From positions 15,066,001 through 15,130,000 of the forward strand of contig NC_067205.1 of assembly GCF_026262505.1 (NCBI RefSeq): a stretch of 64,000 bases of DNA, in the 5' to 3' direction. Below the pieces are notes generated by a model. The model was not told the DNA's origin, did not search any database, and worked only from the letters and a program-made list of their open reading frames with translations. The stretch is from Trichomonas vaginalis G3 (Eukaryota; Parabasalia; Trichomonadida; Trichomonadidae). The translations under genes and the position numbers were made by a program. This document shows positions 26,443-36,902 of this stretch, one piece after another (the stretch's first letter is position 1; each line of letters starts with the position of its first letter).

Positions 26443-26512
26443 GGCCCGGGGTCGAACTGGGGAACTTAAGGCTTATACTATGACTCTTACCACTGAACTA
26501 TATTATCTGTGG
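26443..26512 (-). tRNA. tRNA-like sequence, degenerate
   Basis: The minus strand has an A box (TAGTTCAGTGG) and a near B box (AGTTCGACCCC) at normal spacing and a GC-rich T-arm region. The acceptor ends pair poorly and no convincing anticodon stem forms, so this is a tRNA relic or a chance promoter pair. Confidence 0.35.
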
Positions 26513-26785
26513 ATCGGTGCTTTATAAATTGTAAATATAAAGATTATCATAACGAATTAAAATATAAAATAATAAATATTACTCTTATATATTATTAGAT
26601 TTTAAATTACAAAATAATAATAACAAAAAAAATATTCATGACCGGAGGTTTTAATTAATGTTTAATGAAAGAGAACGATTCATTATAAATTATTGAATGT
26701 TAAATTGTTGTAAAAACACATTGAAATATTTGTGAAGAAAATGGCTATTTAATATTGAAAAATAAATAATAACAAAATGTTTATT

Positions 26786-27450
26786 TCATTTAGTTGCCAT
26801 TAAGATATGACGGCTATTTAACAAGTTTTTCTTGGATCTTAACCGCCTAACGTTCAAAATTAACCTTTGTGCTTTGATATTACGTTCACATGTTGCCTCC
26901 GAAGGAGATGAACATAACAAGCGTAATGCTATTTCCGCAAGGATGGATTTTTCTCCAATTCTATGCGAGATCTCTTCCCAAGCATAATTTTGTGCCTCGT
27001 CCATCAGATCGTTCTCAAAGATGTCTGATTCCTTATTGATGAACGTATTATATAACGAGAGTACAAGCGTTTTTTGTCTTTCGTTCAATCGGAATTGAAC
27101 CAAAATGCGCTTGAGGTAATCTTTAGCTGCTGTTAGATCATTTTCGGCAGTCTGATGATTATCCTCGCGTACATCTTGCAATGTAAGCCTAAGTTGATCA
27201 TCAGATTCGACAATTCTACGAAATGTGCCTTCATCTGTTACATCAATTACAGCGTTTGTGTTACCTTCCTCAAAAATAGAATCCATGTAAATGTCCTGTA
27301 AATCTTCTGCCGGATCTTTATCAGGAATATGCTCACTTTGAAAGGAACTCAAGGGATCGGCCAAATCTTCTACTTCTTCGTTTTTAACAAACTTTCTATG
27401 GAAGTAGGACCTTCCTCTCGGCGTGAGAGAGAATGCCAAACACCATAGCC
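26786..27450 (-). pseudogene. hAT-like transposase, 3' part (split by Polinton B)
   Basis: The C-terminal portion of a hAT-type transposase. The end encodes ATCERNIKAQRLILNVRR followed by LRSKKNLLNSRHILMA, the hAT dimerisation signature (ER-S/K.....R..L...), with an acidic linker before it. The reading frame is open up to the Polinton B junction, and the 5' part continues beyond the other end of that element at 50034. The TAGCC at 27446-27450 is the target duplication. Without the insertion the two parts would be adjacent on the minus strand. Confidence 0.8.
27446..27450 (+). repeat. Left target-site duplication of Polinton B (TAGCC)
   Basis: TAGCC immediately before the AGTTAGTATGG terminus, repeated at 50034-50038 directly after the other terminus. 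Confidence 0.85.
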
Positions 27451-28172
27451 AGTTAGTATGGTTATCTTGGGTACGGCGGCACTGCGTTCCACCTTACCCA
27501 ATATAACCTTAAATATTTACAAAACCAGTAACGTATATTTTACAACACAAAACGACAACACTCACTTAACCTTAAATATTTACAAAGCCGCCAACCACTT
27601 CACCTCACCAACATTTTCGCTAACGACTTCACTAATGAAAAAATAAACGTTCTCACTAACGTTCCCACTAATGTTCTCATTTACAAAAGTATTGCAGCGC
27701 TTCCCATTGCTGTGCTTCACATAACAGCTCATAATCTTCTGACTCACTTTCTTCTTCATATAGGTCAAAATCACTGTCATAGTTTATACCTGTAAGTTTT
27801 GACAAAGCTAATGAAACACGTTTACCATTTGTATCTATTGCTTTTATATATCTTCCATTATGTTTGTTGTCATAAATGCTTAAACTAACTTTACCCTTTC
27901 TCCCTCGTATCTGATAGAATGTATTTTCACGAGGAACGAAGAACAAATTCTTGAACTCATGACCGTTGTAGTTTGTTATCTCAATAGTTTTCGTCATTTA
28001 TATAAAAATAAAATAAAAAATAAAATAAAAAATAAACTTAAAAATTAATGATATCACCACCATCACACGTATGAAAACATCCATTTAAATTTAGGGTAGA
28101 AGGTTAGATCTAACCTCATTTCTACCCTCATTTCTACCCTGTTGAATTCATTGCTTTATAACTCTCTTCCTT
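27451..28172 (+). repeat. Left 722-bp terminal inverted repeat of Polinton B
   Basis: Matches the reverse complement of 49312-50033 throughout as far as I compared, and contains a complete 106-codon gene and one GATC palindrome (28101-28116). The inner boundary falls inside the last codons of the gene at 28156-28392. Confidence 0.95.
27677..27997 (-). CDS. TIR-encoded 106-aa protein, left copy
   Basis: Begins MTKTIEITNYNGHEFKNLFF. The middle (FYQIRGRKGKVSLSIYDN then RYIKAIDTNGKRVSLALSKL) recalls the small DNA-binding NUMOD/AP2-like motifs seen next to homing nucleases, but the match is loose. An acidic stretch (YEEESESEDYELL) follows. The ATG follows TTTTATTTTTATATAA. An identical copy at 49487-49807 lies in the other inverted repeat; both are read outward. 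Function unknown. Confidence 0.65.
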   Translation of the reverse strand: MTKTIEITNYNGHEFKNLFFVPRENTFYQIRGRKGKVSLSIYDNKHNGRYIKAIDTNGKRVSLALSKLTGINYDSDFDLYEEESESEDYELLCEAQQWEALQYFCK

Positions 28173-28392
28173 TCTCCAACTCTTCTAACTTCTTCCTAAG
28201 TTCAGCAATGTTGTCCTCATGAAGTTTAATCTTCCTTAATATACCTTCTTTATCTAATGGTTGCTTTATCTTTCTAAACTGAACTCTACCATCCTTCATA
28301 GTATGAATGTAAAAACCTTCTGGAATAGTTCCTGATTTAATGTATTCTACCAAAAACTTTTGTTTCATTGCTTCAGTGACTTTAGTCGTCAT
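28156..28392 (-). CDS. Hypothetical 78-aa coiled-coil protein
   Basis: MTTKVTEAMKQKFLVEYIKS at the start, a globular stretch (GFYIHTMKDGRVQFRK) and a C-terminal coiled coil (NIAELRKKLEELEKG). The ATG follows TTTTTATTTGATTGAA. Its last codons lie inside the left inverted repeat. It precedes the membrane-protein gene in a same-strand group with the capsid gene. Family not recognised. Confidence 0.6.
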   Translation of the reverse strand: MTTKVTEAMKQKFLVEYIKSGTIPEGFYIHTMKDGRVQFRKIKQPLDKEGILRKIKLHEDNIAELRKKLEELEKGREL

Positions 28393-28440
28393 TTCAATCA
28401 AATAAAAATTTTAATATTAAATAAAAATAACGTTATTTTT

Positions 28441-28899
28441 TCAGTAAGGAAACGCAGGAGTTTTACGATTTATTTGTGGTGTAGGTTCTGGTTTAAATGT
28501 TGGAGTCGGTTTTGGAGTTGACTTTTGAACAGGAGTTTGTACTTCCATAGGTTCAGGAGTCATTGAAGGTTTTGCTTGTGAAGGCGCTGGTTTTGGCGAT
28601 GGTGTCGGAGTTTGTTTAACTTCAGCTACTTCAGTATTATTTACAACATTTGCTTTATTTCTTTTCAACATCATAACTGCTCCTGCTGTAGCTAGCAAAC
28701 CTAGTGGGAGACCATATCTTATATAAGGACTTGACCAAATGCTATTTTTGACAGGAGCTGGTGGAACACCTAACCTTGGTGAGACTGCTCTTTGCCATTG
28801 TGCAGCTCGTAAGAAATATTCAATAGGTGCTCCATAATCGTTTGGTAAAGTTTGTTTCATAGATGGTGAAGGTTCACGAGAGCTTGATGAAGAACTCAT
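28441..28899 (-). CDS. Single-pass membrane protein with Pro/Thr-rich tail, 152 aa
   Basis: A Ser-rich start (MSSSSSSREPSPSMKQ), a conserved-looking stretch (YGAPIEYFLRAAQWQRA), one transmembrane helix (RYGLPLGLLATAGAVMML, about residues 63-80) followed by basic residues, and a long Pro/Thr/Lys tail. It lies just downstream of the capsid gene. Similar small membrane proteins occur in membrane-containing double-jelly-roll viruses; that role is inference. Start context TTATTTTTAAAGCTTATAAATG. Confidence 0.6.
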   Translation of the reverse strand: MSSSSSSREPSPSMKQTLPNDYGAPIEYFLRAAQWQRAVSPRLGVPPAPVKNSIWSSPYIRYGLPLGLLATAGAVMMLKRNKANVVNNTEVAEVKQTPTPSPKPAPSQAKPSMTPEPMEVQTPVQKSTPKPTPTFKPEPTPQINRKTPAFPY

Positions 28900-28929
28900 T
28901 TATAAGCTTTAAAAATAAACGTTCATCCT

Positions 28930-30504
28930 TTATTCCTCACTGTCGTCCGCAGCTAAGTTATAGTCATCTAATCTTATTATTGGTATGCCTGACTGTCTTA
29001 CTTGTATTGCAAAGCAACAATCCCTCATAAATCCAATAAGTGGCTTTGGTACGTTTTCAGTTGCTAGTTCAATAGGTCCTTTAACAGACAATTTGTATGT
29101 TATTGGAGCAGTAGATGTTTGACCTTGCTGGAAGCAAAAGTCCACTTCTGTTGGAAAACCACATAAGAAATGTGTGTTGTCATAGCTATCCCATTTATGT
29201 TCCACACTACCATCATCCACCAATGACCTCATAACATCTTCATTAAATCCAATCATATCATTGTTTGTATTGCAAGCGTTCGCAACCATTTCATAAAATA
29301 CAGGTCCATATGATTTTTCAGGTTCTGCAGGCATATTTCCATAAGCTCCCATGGAAAGCTGAAGATATTTAAACTTAGGGTTCTCAAAATTAACATAATA
29401 GTTGTCTTTCTTTCTAAATAGTGCCCAAATACTTTTAACATTAATAGGCGTATAAGCTGCTGTAAATGTTGCACTTGAACTATCTGTATTCTTTGAGAAT
29501 GAACCGTCCATAGGAATCCAATCCATAACTTTAACAGGAAAACATAAAGCCTCGTTTGTATAATGTTCTACAAGTTCTGTATAAATGTTAGGGTCTAAAG
29601 AGAATGACTTTGGATGAATGAAACATTCATTAAAATCCATCTTTGTTCGAAATAGTTGCTGGTTTACAGTTGTAATAGTAACTGTTCCACTAGCTTCTAC
29701 TGCCTTCGTTATCATAGTGAATGGTTCATTCCATGGAACAAATTTATTTGTCGGTGGATTTGAATCTGAAGCAAATGCAACTTTAAGAGTTGGATTGAAA
29801 GCAATGATATCATTTACAGATATAGATGTGCATTGTAAGGCGTCGCTACTGAACTTTACTTTAAGCTGAATGTTACCAGCAAATGCAGGAATAAATCGAA
29901 TAGCTTCTAATGGAAGGAATCTTCTAACAGGAATTCTTAAACGAAGCTTAAAATCAAATGATTTTCCTGCTGTAATTGGACCACTAACAATTTGTCCTGT
30001 TCTGCATGTTCCCGAATGACTCCATACATCTTCATGTCGAGTCTTTGAGAAAACATCTACTTTCTTTATTTGTTCGGTAGTTTGTGAGTTTGAAGTTATA
30101 TATGCTTCTTCTCTTGCGTTGTCTTGAGAATATACGATACGACCATTTGCAAGGATTTGATATCCAGCAACTGCATAGAAAGCGTCATCGAAACCAATCC
30201 AAAATCCTGGTGGGTTTGTTTTATTGGAACCTGAACCAATTTCTTTATCTACAATAAATTGACCTTCCATTTTATACGTAATGAATGTATTGTAAAGGTC
30301 CAACATATTTTCACCAGGAGGTGAGAGATTGAATGTTACCCATGTGTTATCTTTAGCAGTTCCAGGTTGTGATGGAATCTTTGCGTCAGAATATTTTCTA
30401 TTAGTGTCACCAATTTGAACTGCATTGTCTATGATATCGAAATATGAGCGAATCTGATGAATATGCTCTGCTGGAGTAAATTCGTTTAACTGTTCGTTCT
30501 GCAT
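28930..30504 (-). CDS. Major capsid protein, double jelly-roll type (Polinton B)
   Basis: A 524-aa beta-rich protein. FDFKLRLRIPVRRFLPLEAI and RFIPAFAGNIQLKVKF correspond to the matching stretch of the element A capsid, and the C-terminal halves also align in outline (YEMVANACNTNNDMIGFNED). Length fits the family. The frame looks whole. Its start follows ATTTTTATCCGAAGTAAAT, almost the same as the start of the gene at 31309 (TTTTTATCCGAACTAAATG), so capsid and minor capsid candidates share a promoter type. Confidence 0.88.
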   Translation of the reverse strand: MQNEQLNEFTPAEHIHQIRSYFDIIDNAVQIGDTNRKYSDAKIPSQPGTAKDNTWVTFNLSPPGENMLDLYNTFITYKMEGQFIVDKEIGSGSNKTNPPGFWIGFDDAFYAVAGYQILANGRIVYSQDNAREEAYITSNSQTTEQIKKVDVFSKTRHEDVWSHSGTCRTGQIVSGPITAGKSFDFKLRLRIPVRRFLPLEAIRFIPAFAGNIQLKVKFSSDALQCTSISVNDIIAFNPTLKVAFASDSNPPTNKFVPWNEPFTMITKAVEASGTVTITTVNQQLFRTKMDFNECFIHPKSFSLDPNIYTELVEHYTNEALCFPVKVMDWIPMDGSFSKNTDSSSATFTAAYTPINVKSIWALFRKKDNYYVNFENPKFKYLQLSMGAYGNMPAEPEKSYGPVFYEMVANACNTNNDMIGFNEDVMRSLVDDGSVEHKWDSYDNTHFLCGFPTEVDFCFQQGQTSTAPITYKLSVKGPIELATENVPKPLIGFMRDCCFAIQVRQSGIPIIRLDDYNLAADDSEE

Positions 30505-30531
30505 GTATTTACTTCGGATAAAAATATCTAT

Positions 30532-30966
30532 TTACTTCATTATTCTCACTCTTCTTCTTGGCATTCGTGGTGGAAGTTGTTTCTTGACATTTTCAATGAA
30601 CTGTACATTCTCTTTTGTCTCAACTTCTTTCACTGGTGGGTCAGGGTTCTTTGACTCGGTTTGTTTTTCAATGAAATTCACAAACTTTGCAATAAGCTCT
30701 TGGTTCGTTATTGAAAGTACATCTGGCTTCTTTTCTTCTGGTTCTTTTGGTGGCTCAGTTTGAACAGAAGGTTTTATATGGGCTTCGTGGGCTTCGCCCT
30801 TGCCATGCACCTTAATGTTGTCGCTCTCTGCATTCGCTAATGGAACCTTTCTTTTTCTTACGTATATTTTACCATCTTTACTCTGACTTACATAATAGAA
30901 AGGATGTTGTATTCCTCTTGCGTCATTTAATATAATAGACTCTCGCTCTGATTTTGACAAGCTCAT
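30532..30966 (-). CDS. 144-aa basic Polinton protein with GC-rich insert
   Basis: The N-terminal half (MSLSKSERESIILNDARG, then HPFYYVSQSKDGKIYVRKRK) looks globular; the rest is Pro/Glu/Lys-rich and closes with PPRMPRRRVRIMK, a likely nucleic-acid-binding or nuclear-import tail. A GC-rich hairpin sequence at 30781-30804 is read in frame as GKGEAHEA and looks like an insertion. Same strand as, and directly upstream of, the capsid gene. Divergent from the gene at 31012. Confidence 0.6.
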   Translation of the reverse strand: MSLSKSERESIILNDARGIQHPFYYVSQSKDGKIYVRKRKVPLANAESDNIKVHGKGEAHEAHIKPSVQTEPPKEPEEKKPDVLSITNQELIAKFVNFIEKQTESKNPDPPVKEVETKENVQFIENVKKQLPPRMPRRRVRIMK

Positions 30967-31011
30967 TTTACATCGGTTAAAGTTTTAATTTTGTTTTTTA
31001 TCTGCAGTCAA

Positions 31012-31284
31012 ATGACTCAGACAAGTCATATGGACAAGACCCAAGGGGTCATAGATGTTGAAGCATTGAAGAAAGAAATTCGCGAGCAAATTTTATCCGA
31101 ACTGAAGGAACAAAAACAAGAACAAAAGCCAGAGAGACCAAAGAGAAAACTTAGTGAAAAACAACTTGCTGCATTAGCTGCTGGAAGACAAAAGAACCCA
31201 CGTTTGCTGGCGAAGAAAGCTAGAGAAGAAGCAAAAGCAAAGGAAGAACAAAAAGCTAAAGAAGCTGAAGCAAAGAAAGAGTAA
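31012..31284 (+). CDS. Lys/Glu-rich 90-aa coiled-coil protein
   Basis: The ATG at 31012 (MTQTSHMDKTQGVID) is preferred over upstream non-ATG frames. Nearly all of it is charged helix (ALKKEIREQILSELKEQKQE, then KKAREEAKAKEEQKAKEAEA) with a basic centre (RPKRKLSEKQLAALAAGRQ). It could be a core or DNA-condensing protein; not recognised. Its stop TAA is followed at once by ATG (TAAATG), the motif seen at many starts here. Confidence 0.55.
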   Translation: MTQTSHMDKTQGVIDVEALKKEIREQILSELKEQKQEQKPERPKRKLSEKQLAALAAGRQKNPRLLAKKAREEAKAKEEQKAKEAEAKKE

Positions 31285-31308
31285 ATGGTTTATTTTTATC
31301 CGAACTAA

Positions 31309-32166
31309 ATGTATAGACAAATACCTTTATCTGTTGCGTTCAGTAGTGAAAACCCTGACGTCAAAATAAAGGGGAACAGAGTAACGTTTAAGTTTCCAAC
31401 AGACTGGATTGTGAACATAAATGAAGAGAAGTACATTGGCATAACATCTATGTATATAACACGTGCTTTCAGAAAGGTTGACTTTATACTTCAAGTCGAG
31501 ATAGAAAATGACGAACAGTCTTTAAGTGCCCAAAACATTCACATATACAAATACTTTAAAGACGATACAACTTTACAAGAATGTATGATTTCCTTCAATG
31601 AAATGTTCGAGAAAAAGTTCAACATTGAAGTACAAACTTTACAGCCTTTACGTGAGTTTTTTGCACAACTGAAAGAAGAAGGTAGTCAGCCACAACTTAT
31701 AGACTTTCATTATGAATTTAATGAAAATGAAGATGGAACACATGACTGTCAGTTTGTTATATATTCACCATTCAATGAAGTAGCTAAAGAGAAAGAAAAT
31801 CCATTACGTATAAGATTTCAAATCTCTGAACCAAGTGATGATTTCAAGAATGTTTTCAATTATGATGCAATGCTTCCGAGGAAAAATGAATTTTCAAAGA
31901 TTGTAACACCTGGCATTTGGGATAGAAAGCAAGCTATATTATATTCAAACTTAAGTAAGGGAGTTGAAAATGAGTTCATTGGTCATACAAGAACTTCACC
32001 ACTTCCTAACCCTAAATACTATAAATTAACTGGCTTCAATCGTGAGTTTTGGATAGACATGTTCTCCACTCATGACCATAACTGCCCAGTGTTCTTACCT
32101 CCAGACCATAAGGACTGTCTCTACATTGAAGCACAACTCTTAAACTCTACCATCGCAGTATTGTAA
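31309..32166 (+). CDS. Virion-protein family member, 285 aa (Polinton B copy 1)
   Basis: Starts MYRQIPLSVAFSSENPDVK. The stretch FPTDWIVNINEEKYIGITSM corresponds to YPRHWVEYVGGEKAIEIRQ in the gene at 47702, and the C-terminal beta-rich half is similar in layout. Relatives occur twice in element A as well. The constant two-copy presence suggests paired structural proteins such as a vertex complex; a distant link to adenovirus-type minor capsid proteins cannot be judged here. Start context TTTTTATCCGAACTAAATG, shared with the capsid gene. Confidence 0.6.
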   Translation: MYRQIPLSVAFSSENPDVKIKGNRVTFKFPTDWIVNINEEKYIGITSMYITRAFRKVDFILQVEIENDEQSLSAQNIHIYKYFKDDTTLQECMISFNEMFEKKFNIEVQTLQPLREFFAQLKEEGSQPQLIDFHYEFNENEDGTHDCQFVIYSPFNEVAKEKENPLRIRFQISEPSDDFKNVFNYDAMLPRKNEFSKIVTPGIWDRKQAILYSNLSKGVENEFIGHTRTSPLPNPKYYKLTGFNREFWIDMFSTHDHNCPVFLPPDHKDCLYIEAQLLNSTIAVL

Positions 32167-32189
32167 AATCTACGCTAGCTTTATTTTTA

Positions 32190-32280
32190 TCACGAATGAC
32201 CTCATTTCTGACAAAAATAAATGACCTCATTCATGACCTCATTCATGACCTCATTGCTGACAAAAATAAATGACCTCAGA
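32190..32280 (+). repeat. Short tandem repeats TGACCTCATT
   Basis: Seven or so copies of (A)TGACCTCATT, some with GCTGACAAAAATAA between them, at the meeting point of the convergent 31309 and polymerase genes. Could be part of a shared termination region. Confidence 0.7.
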
Positions 32281-35200
32281 ACTTCAACTTACGAATAAAG
32301 CTTGTTTTAGTCGTTATTGAGAAGTTAAACTTTTCAGCAAAGCAAGGACTAGAAGACTTACATAAGTCAAATCCAATCTCTTGACCGTCATAAAGTGCTT
32401 TATATAACTTCATAACACTGAACTCAGAGTCTTTGTCAAATTTTCCTTGCGGAACCATTAAACCTTTATCTTCATCATAGAAACACTGAACAGAGTCAGG
32501 AAACATTTCATTAGCGGTTAAAGCAATAACATCTTGCTTCACGCCTTTCATTCTGCAGTGAAATGCAACTTCATTTAAATCATTCGTGAGTAAGTCTATG
32601 TAAGTCTTCTTTCCACAAAATATTGACTTGTATGCTAAACTTTGTTTTCCAGGTGTTATTTCTGCGAAGTCACTATGAAACTGACCAAGGTTTTTACCAA
32701 TGAGAACTCTTCCATAACGTTTCTCAAACTCTTCAGCTAAACGAGGGATATCTTCATTGTAGAGATGCATACTGTCGTATCGCTATAAAAGATGTCCATT
32801 CCTAAGTCTTCAGCAGTACAGAATACTTCACACATTATTCTCTTCGACATTGATAGAATGTTAACACCAAGTGGACAGAAGTTAAAGTGTCTGCAAATGC
32901 TTTTCGTTAGCTTGAAAATAGTTTTATCTGAACCATCCAAACCTTCGAACTTCACTATATGGTTGTAGTTTCTGATGGCATATCTTATAGCATCTTTGTC
33001 ATCTACTATGGTTATTTTTGACTCAATAGGAGATAGAATAGTTTTGCCATAAATACTGTTCAGAATGAGCTTTATATTTTCTTGCAAAGGATTTCCTTCT
33101 TTCTTATACTTTAACCTTAACTCAAACAACTTCTTTACTTCATCTCTTATTCTAATATCTCTGTTTCCATCGTAATAGTATCCTTGCAACACTTCACATT
33201 TGACACCTTGATATTTTATGAGGTCTTGTAATGTTATATGGTCAACATACATTAAACAGCAAGTGTTTGAACTTCTGGGAACGTTAAGTTCTGGATTTAG
33301 TTCAGGGTCACAAACTATTAAAGGAAAGTGTCTATGTATTCCAATCTCTGTTATCTTAATGAGAACAAAGAAGCCAGACATAAACTTTTCACCAATGGGT
33401 TCCTTTTGGTCGTCATCGAATAAATGTCTCATGAGATACTCTGTGCTTAGCATCTCATCCTTCATAACCTTTGGAATTCCTTCTAAAGTATAAAGTCTTG
33501 CTATAGCTGATGGATATAATGAAACAGCGTCGAAGTCAGCAATGAGTTTCTTTTCGCTCTTTTGTTTCATGTTATCTGACAACATACATCTTCCACCTTG
33601 AATACAGCGTGAAATAAATTCTCTTGGTTTATTTGAGAGGTCATAAAGATTTCCATTCGGGAAGTACACTCTGTTCTCAAATAATTTGTTAGCAATTGAA
33701 CAAATACTAACGTAGTCATAAACGTTTAAATCAAATTCTTTCAATAAGTCATTGCGGAACTTAACAAAACCTTCTCTTAAAATTCTTACATCTTGTTTGC
33801 AATAAAACGTGCTATATTTTTCTAAGTCGAAGTGGTTCTCATCTATTCTGCAACCTTTGATGGAATCTATGTTTTTCATGAATGTATCTGCATCCCGGAT
33901 AAACTTACAAGCTTCAGAAATGACACCAGTTCTGTTGTCATTTGCTAACAAAGTACTGCTGTAGTAGTTATATGGAAATACTTCTTTCGGTCCTGTTTGT
34001 AAGTTAAACATAGCAGGAAATAGTTTAAGCTTCTTATTTATAACACTGTAAGAGTCTTTTATAATAATTGCCCGTCCTTTATATAAACCAGTTATTTGCA
34101 TTGTTCGTGAACCTTTAATGATGGGAGTTCCTTTCACTTCTGTCATGTGTCTTAAGATGAAGTTTATATCATAACTGAGGTTATGGAAATATATTAAACT
34201 CTTGTCAGGAAGTCGTTCCAAAAATTCTGTTGCACAGTTCTGACCCCATATGCTTTCACTCACTGAACCATCTTCACTGTCATAACAGATGTTAAAAGCT
34301 TTATGAAAGCCATCGGTACTGCACTCAAAGTCAGCAAAGAAAACATGCTCAGGAATGAACTTGCACTTATTTTTATTTACTTCTTTTGACTCGGCTTTCT
34401 TCTTCAGTTGTACACAATACTTTGGAGCATATGTCAAATCTTTAAATGGTGCAAGGTTCTGTTTATATAAGTCAGTCGTATATGTGAAAAGTTCTCCATA
34501 AGAAATAGGTTCAAAATATTTGCACTCCCACAATGTTTTCATAACATCCCATAACGGCGTTGTTCTATCCATGCGAACAATGTATTTACCATCTCTCTTT
34601 GTATAAATCTTCATTTGTTTCTCAATGTTCATTCCACCACACTCCTTCAAGATTTCTATATAGTTGCGAATGAAATATGTTGTCATTGGTAATCTTTCGT
34701 TTAGCATGTAGTGGTCTTCAACAAGAAGTAAGTCAATAGTTCGAACAGTTTCACATTCTTTTGGTATATATCTCTTTATTTCATTATGTCTTGAGTCATT
34801 GAAATAACCAATGGTAACATTAAATGCTATACTTGTTGCGTCAGAAATTTCTTGTACTTTACTTTGAGGAAAGTCTCTAACACGAATGACTTCTCTCATG
34901 TGGTCAATAGTTTCTTCATCTACTCCAGCCTGAATGCAAGCATAAACGAAACAATTGTCTTCTGTCATAAGTGTGCAGTTCTTTTGTTCAGTTCATTGAA
35001 GATTTGGTAGCGTTCAAGATTTATAGGTAATGTGCAAAGATACTTCCAGAACTGACCGCTTCTCTTCTTATAAAACTTCTTTTCACCATTATCTTTCCAA
35101 AAGCTTTCTATAAGTGCTGGGTTTCCTGTTTGCTTAAGAGCTTCCAAAATGGCTTTCTGGTCATTTGTCAGTGTGCTTTCATCTCTATATGGTCGCTTCT

Positions 35201-36052
35201 GTGGCTTTCCTTTCTTTACATCTGACATCGTTAAGCCTTCATATTCTGTTAAATCATACATCTTTATTTCGGTAAGATTCTTTATGTTTGTCAAGAAGAA
35301 GTCATAGTGCATTTCAACAATACCTGCAGCATTTGCTTCTATCTCTGATATAAAGTTCTCCTTCAAGAGCTGATGTAGTAATGTTCCAATATTATTGAGG
35401 TTTAACGTAGAACATTCATACTTTCCACCAAGTTTATAACATACCATCCATCTTTGTTGGGAGTTTATTTTAATCTTCTCTAAGAGTCTCATGAAAACCT
35501 TACCGAAATGTTTGTGTAAGTAGTCTCTGTTTGGTTCATCTAAAGCTTCGATGTTAAAGTCAATGAGTCTATTGCCTGACTTCACATTCTCTTCCTATTC
35601 TCTTCATCTTTCTTTAACCATCTCTCACCTTCTTTTGGTTTGTCGTCAATGGAACGAATGACATCGTTAGCTTTGCGAACTTGTTCTATAGCACTTTTAA
35701 ACATCTCTCTTCTCTGTTGTTTCAGTGTGTCGTCTCTTCTTCTTGTTTCACCAACGTTCGCATTTGTTATGTCAAACATCTCACGCCTTACTTCATGAGG
35801 TACTGAACGTCTATGATATAAGTCAATAGCAATGTCATTTAAAGGAAATGCTATTGCATGAACTTCGTCCTCGCCGCGTTGCGGCTTTATGAACTCATGA
35901 ATTCTATCATAACTTATTGCACCATTATAGTCATTGAGGATGTCAGCGAGTGCCTTTTTGTTTGTTGCGTAATGCTTTGCAACATCTATATTAGCTTCTG
36001 TAAGAAGTTGTTTTATTTCCGAGTGTTCTAACTTAGACAACTTCCGATACAT
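32276..36052 (-). pseudogene. Protein-primed family B DNA polymerase (pPolB), appears broken
   Basis: This enzyme family copies Polinton genomes from a terminal protein. Motifs in order: an N-terminal helical region; a stretch like an OTU-type cysteine peptidase (DNCFVYACIQAGV with a later EDHYML); exonuclease motifs FADFECSTDG, FHNLSYDINFIL and YCKQDVRIL; polymerase A DFDAVSLYPSAI, B LILNSIYGKT and the C region YSDT; then a C-terminal thumb-like region. Total coding capacity, about 1,260 codons, fits Polinton polymerases. About three breaks. A GC-rich hairpin insert lies in the N-terminal region (35862-35891). Element A has no recognisable counterpart. Confidence 0.9.
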
Positions 36053-36142
36053 CTTTAGTAGGAAATAAAAAAATATTTTTTGAAAAAATTAGATTAGATT
36101 TTTTTAAGTTATTTTTCAAAATAATTTAATATTTTTATTTTA

Positions 36143-36615
36143 ATGAAACACATGCAAGATTGCAAGTTCTTTTCATACAATGCTCTCGCTACTGCCATCA
36201 AGAATGAGTTCAATGGTGCTTCAAACGTTAATGTTATCTTTAACAAGAAGTTTGTGAAAGAATCTAAGTTTGGTCAGTATGTCAGACCATTAGCTATCGT
36301 CATTGACCGCAAACGTTATACTTCACAAGAGTTAGCAGTAGTTTTGAAACAAAAGAGTTTCTTCGTCAATGTCAAAGATACACATATACTGTCATAAAGA
36401 ACTCTAACATTGACTTCTTCAGTATTGCTTTAAATCTTTCCGAACAGAAAGAATATAAGAAGGGTGAAACAAATGTGAAATATTATCCTTCATCTCTGAA
36501 GACAATAACGAACAAAGATGTTATACAGAAATTCTTACCAAAGGTTGAAGAAGCTTCTATTGACATTGACGAAGGAAGTGAAATGGTTGAAGAAATAGAC
36601 CCTGAAGCTATTTAA
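36143..36615 (+). pseudogene. Polinton gene with acidic C-terminal tail, appears broken
   Basis: Divergent from the polymerase gene with about 90 bases between starts. It begins MKHMQDCKFFSYNALATA after ATTTTTATTTTAATG; the end is strongly acidic (EEASIDIDEGSEMVEEID). Acidic tails of this kind are common in single-stranded DNA-binding proteins, and its place beside the polymerase would fit, but this is a guess. Appears broken. Confidence 0.45.
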
Positions 36616-36632
36616 GCAAAATATATTTTTGG

Positions 36633-36848
36633 TTAGTCTTCATATGGATATTTTACAACAATTCCCCAATGTATAAACTTTTCATACGCTTTTTCATAAG
36701 CTTTATATACCTTCAGAAATTTTGCATAATCTTTAGAAGCATTTAGATATTGTTTAAATGCTTTGTATGTCTTCAGAAATTTTGCATAATCTTTTACATG
36801 TTGTTCGTTCTCTTCTTCTGTCATGAGTTCCGAATATTCTAAATTCAT
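36633..36848 (-). CDS. 71-aa helical protein with internal repeat
   Basis: Contains two copies of KDYAKFLK(T/V)YKA, and the end reads EKFIHWGIVVKYPYED. All-helical and charged. The ATG is preceded by TTTTATCTCATATGAAAGAAC. Not recognised. Tail to tail with the gene at 36143. Confidence 0.5.
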   Translation of the reverse strand: MNLEYSELMTEEENEQHVKDYAKFLKTYKAFKQYLNASKDYAKFLKVYKAYEKAYEKFIHWGIVVKYPYED

Positions 36849-36902
36849 GTTCTTTCATATGAGATAAAATTTTATAAAAAAATAAAATTAGCTTAGATTT
36901 TT

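Larger units (their letters stand above)
25877..26785. other. Repeat-rich spacer between Polinton A and the hAT element
   Basis: No gene. It holds a TTAA-GGGTGCACCC end-like sequence, a GC-rich inverted repeat cluster and a tRNA-like sequence, listed separately; the rest is AT-rich and unremarkable. Confidence 0.5.
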
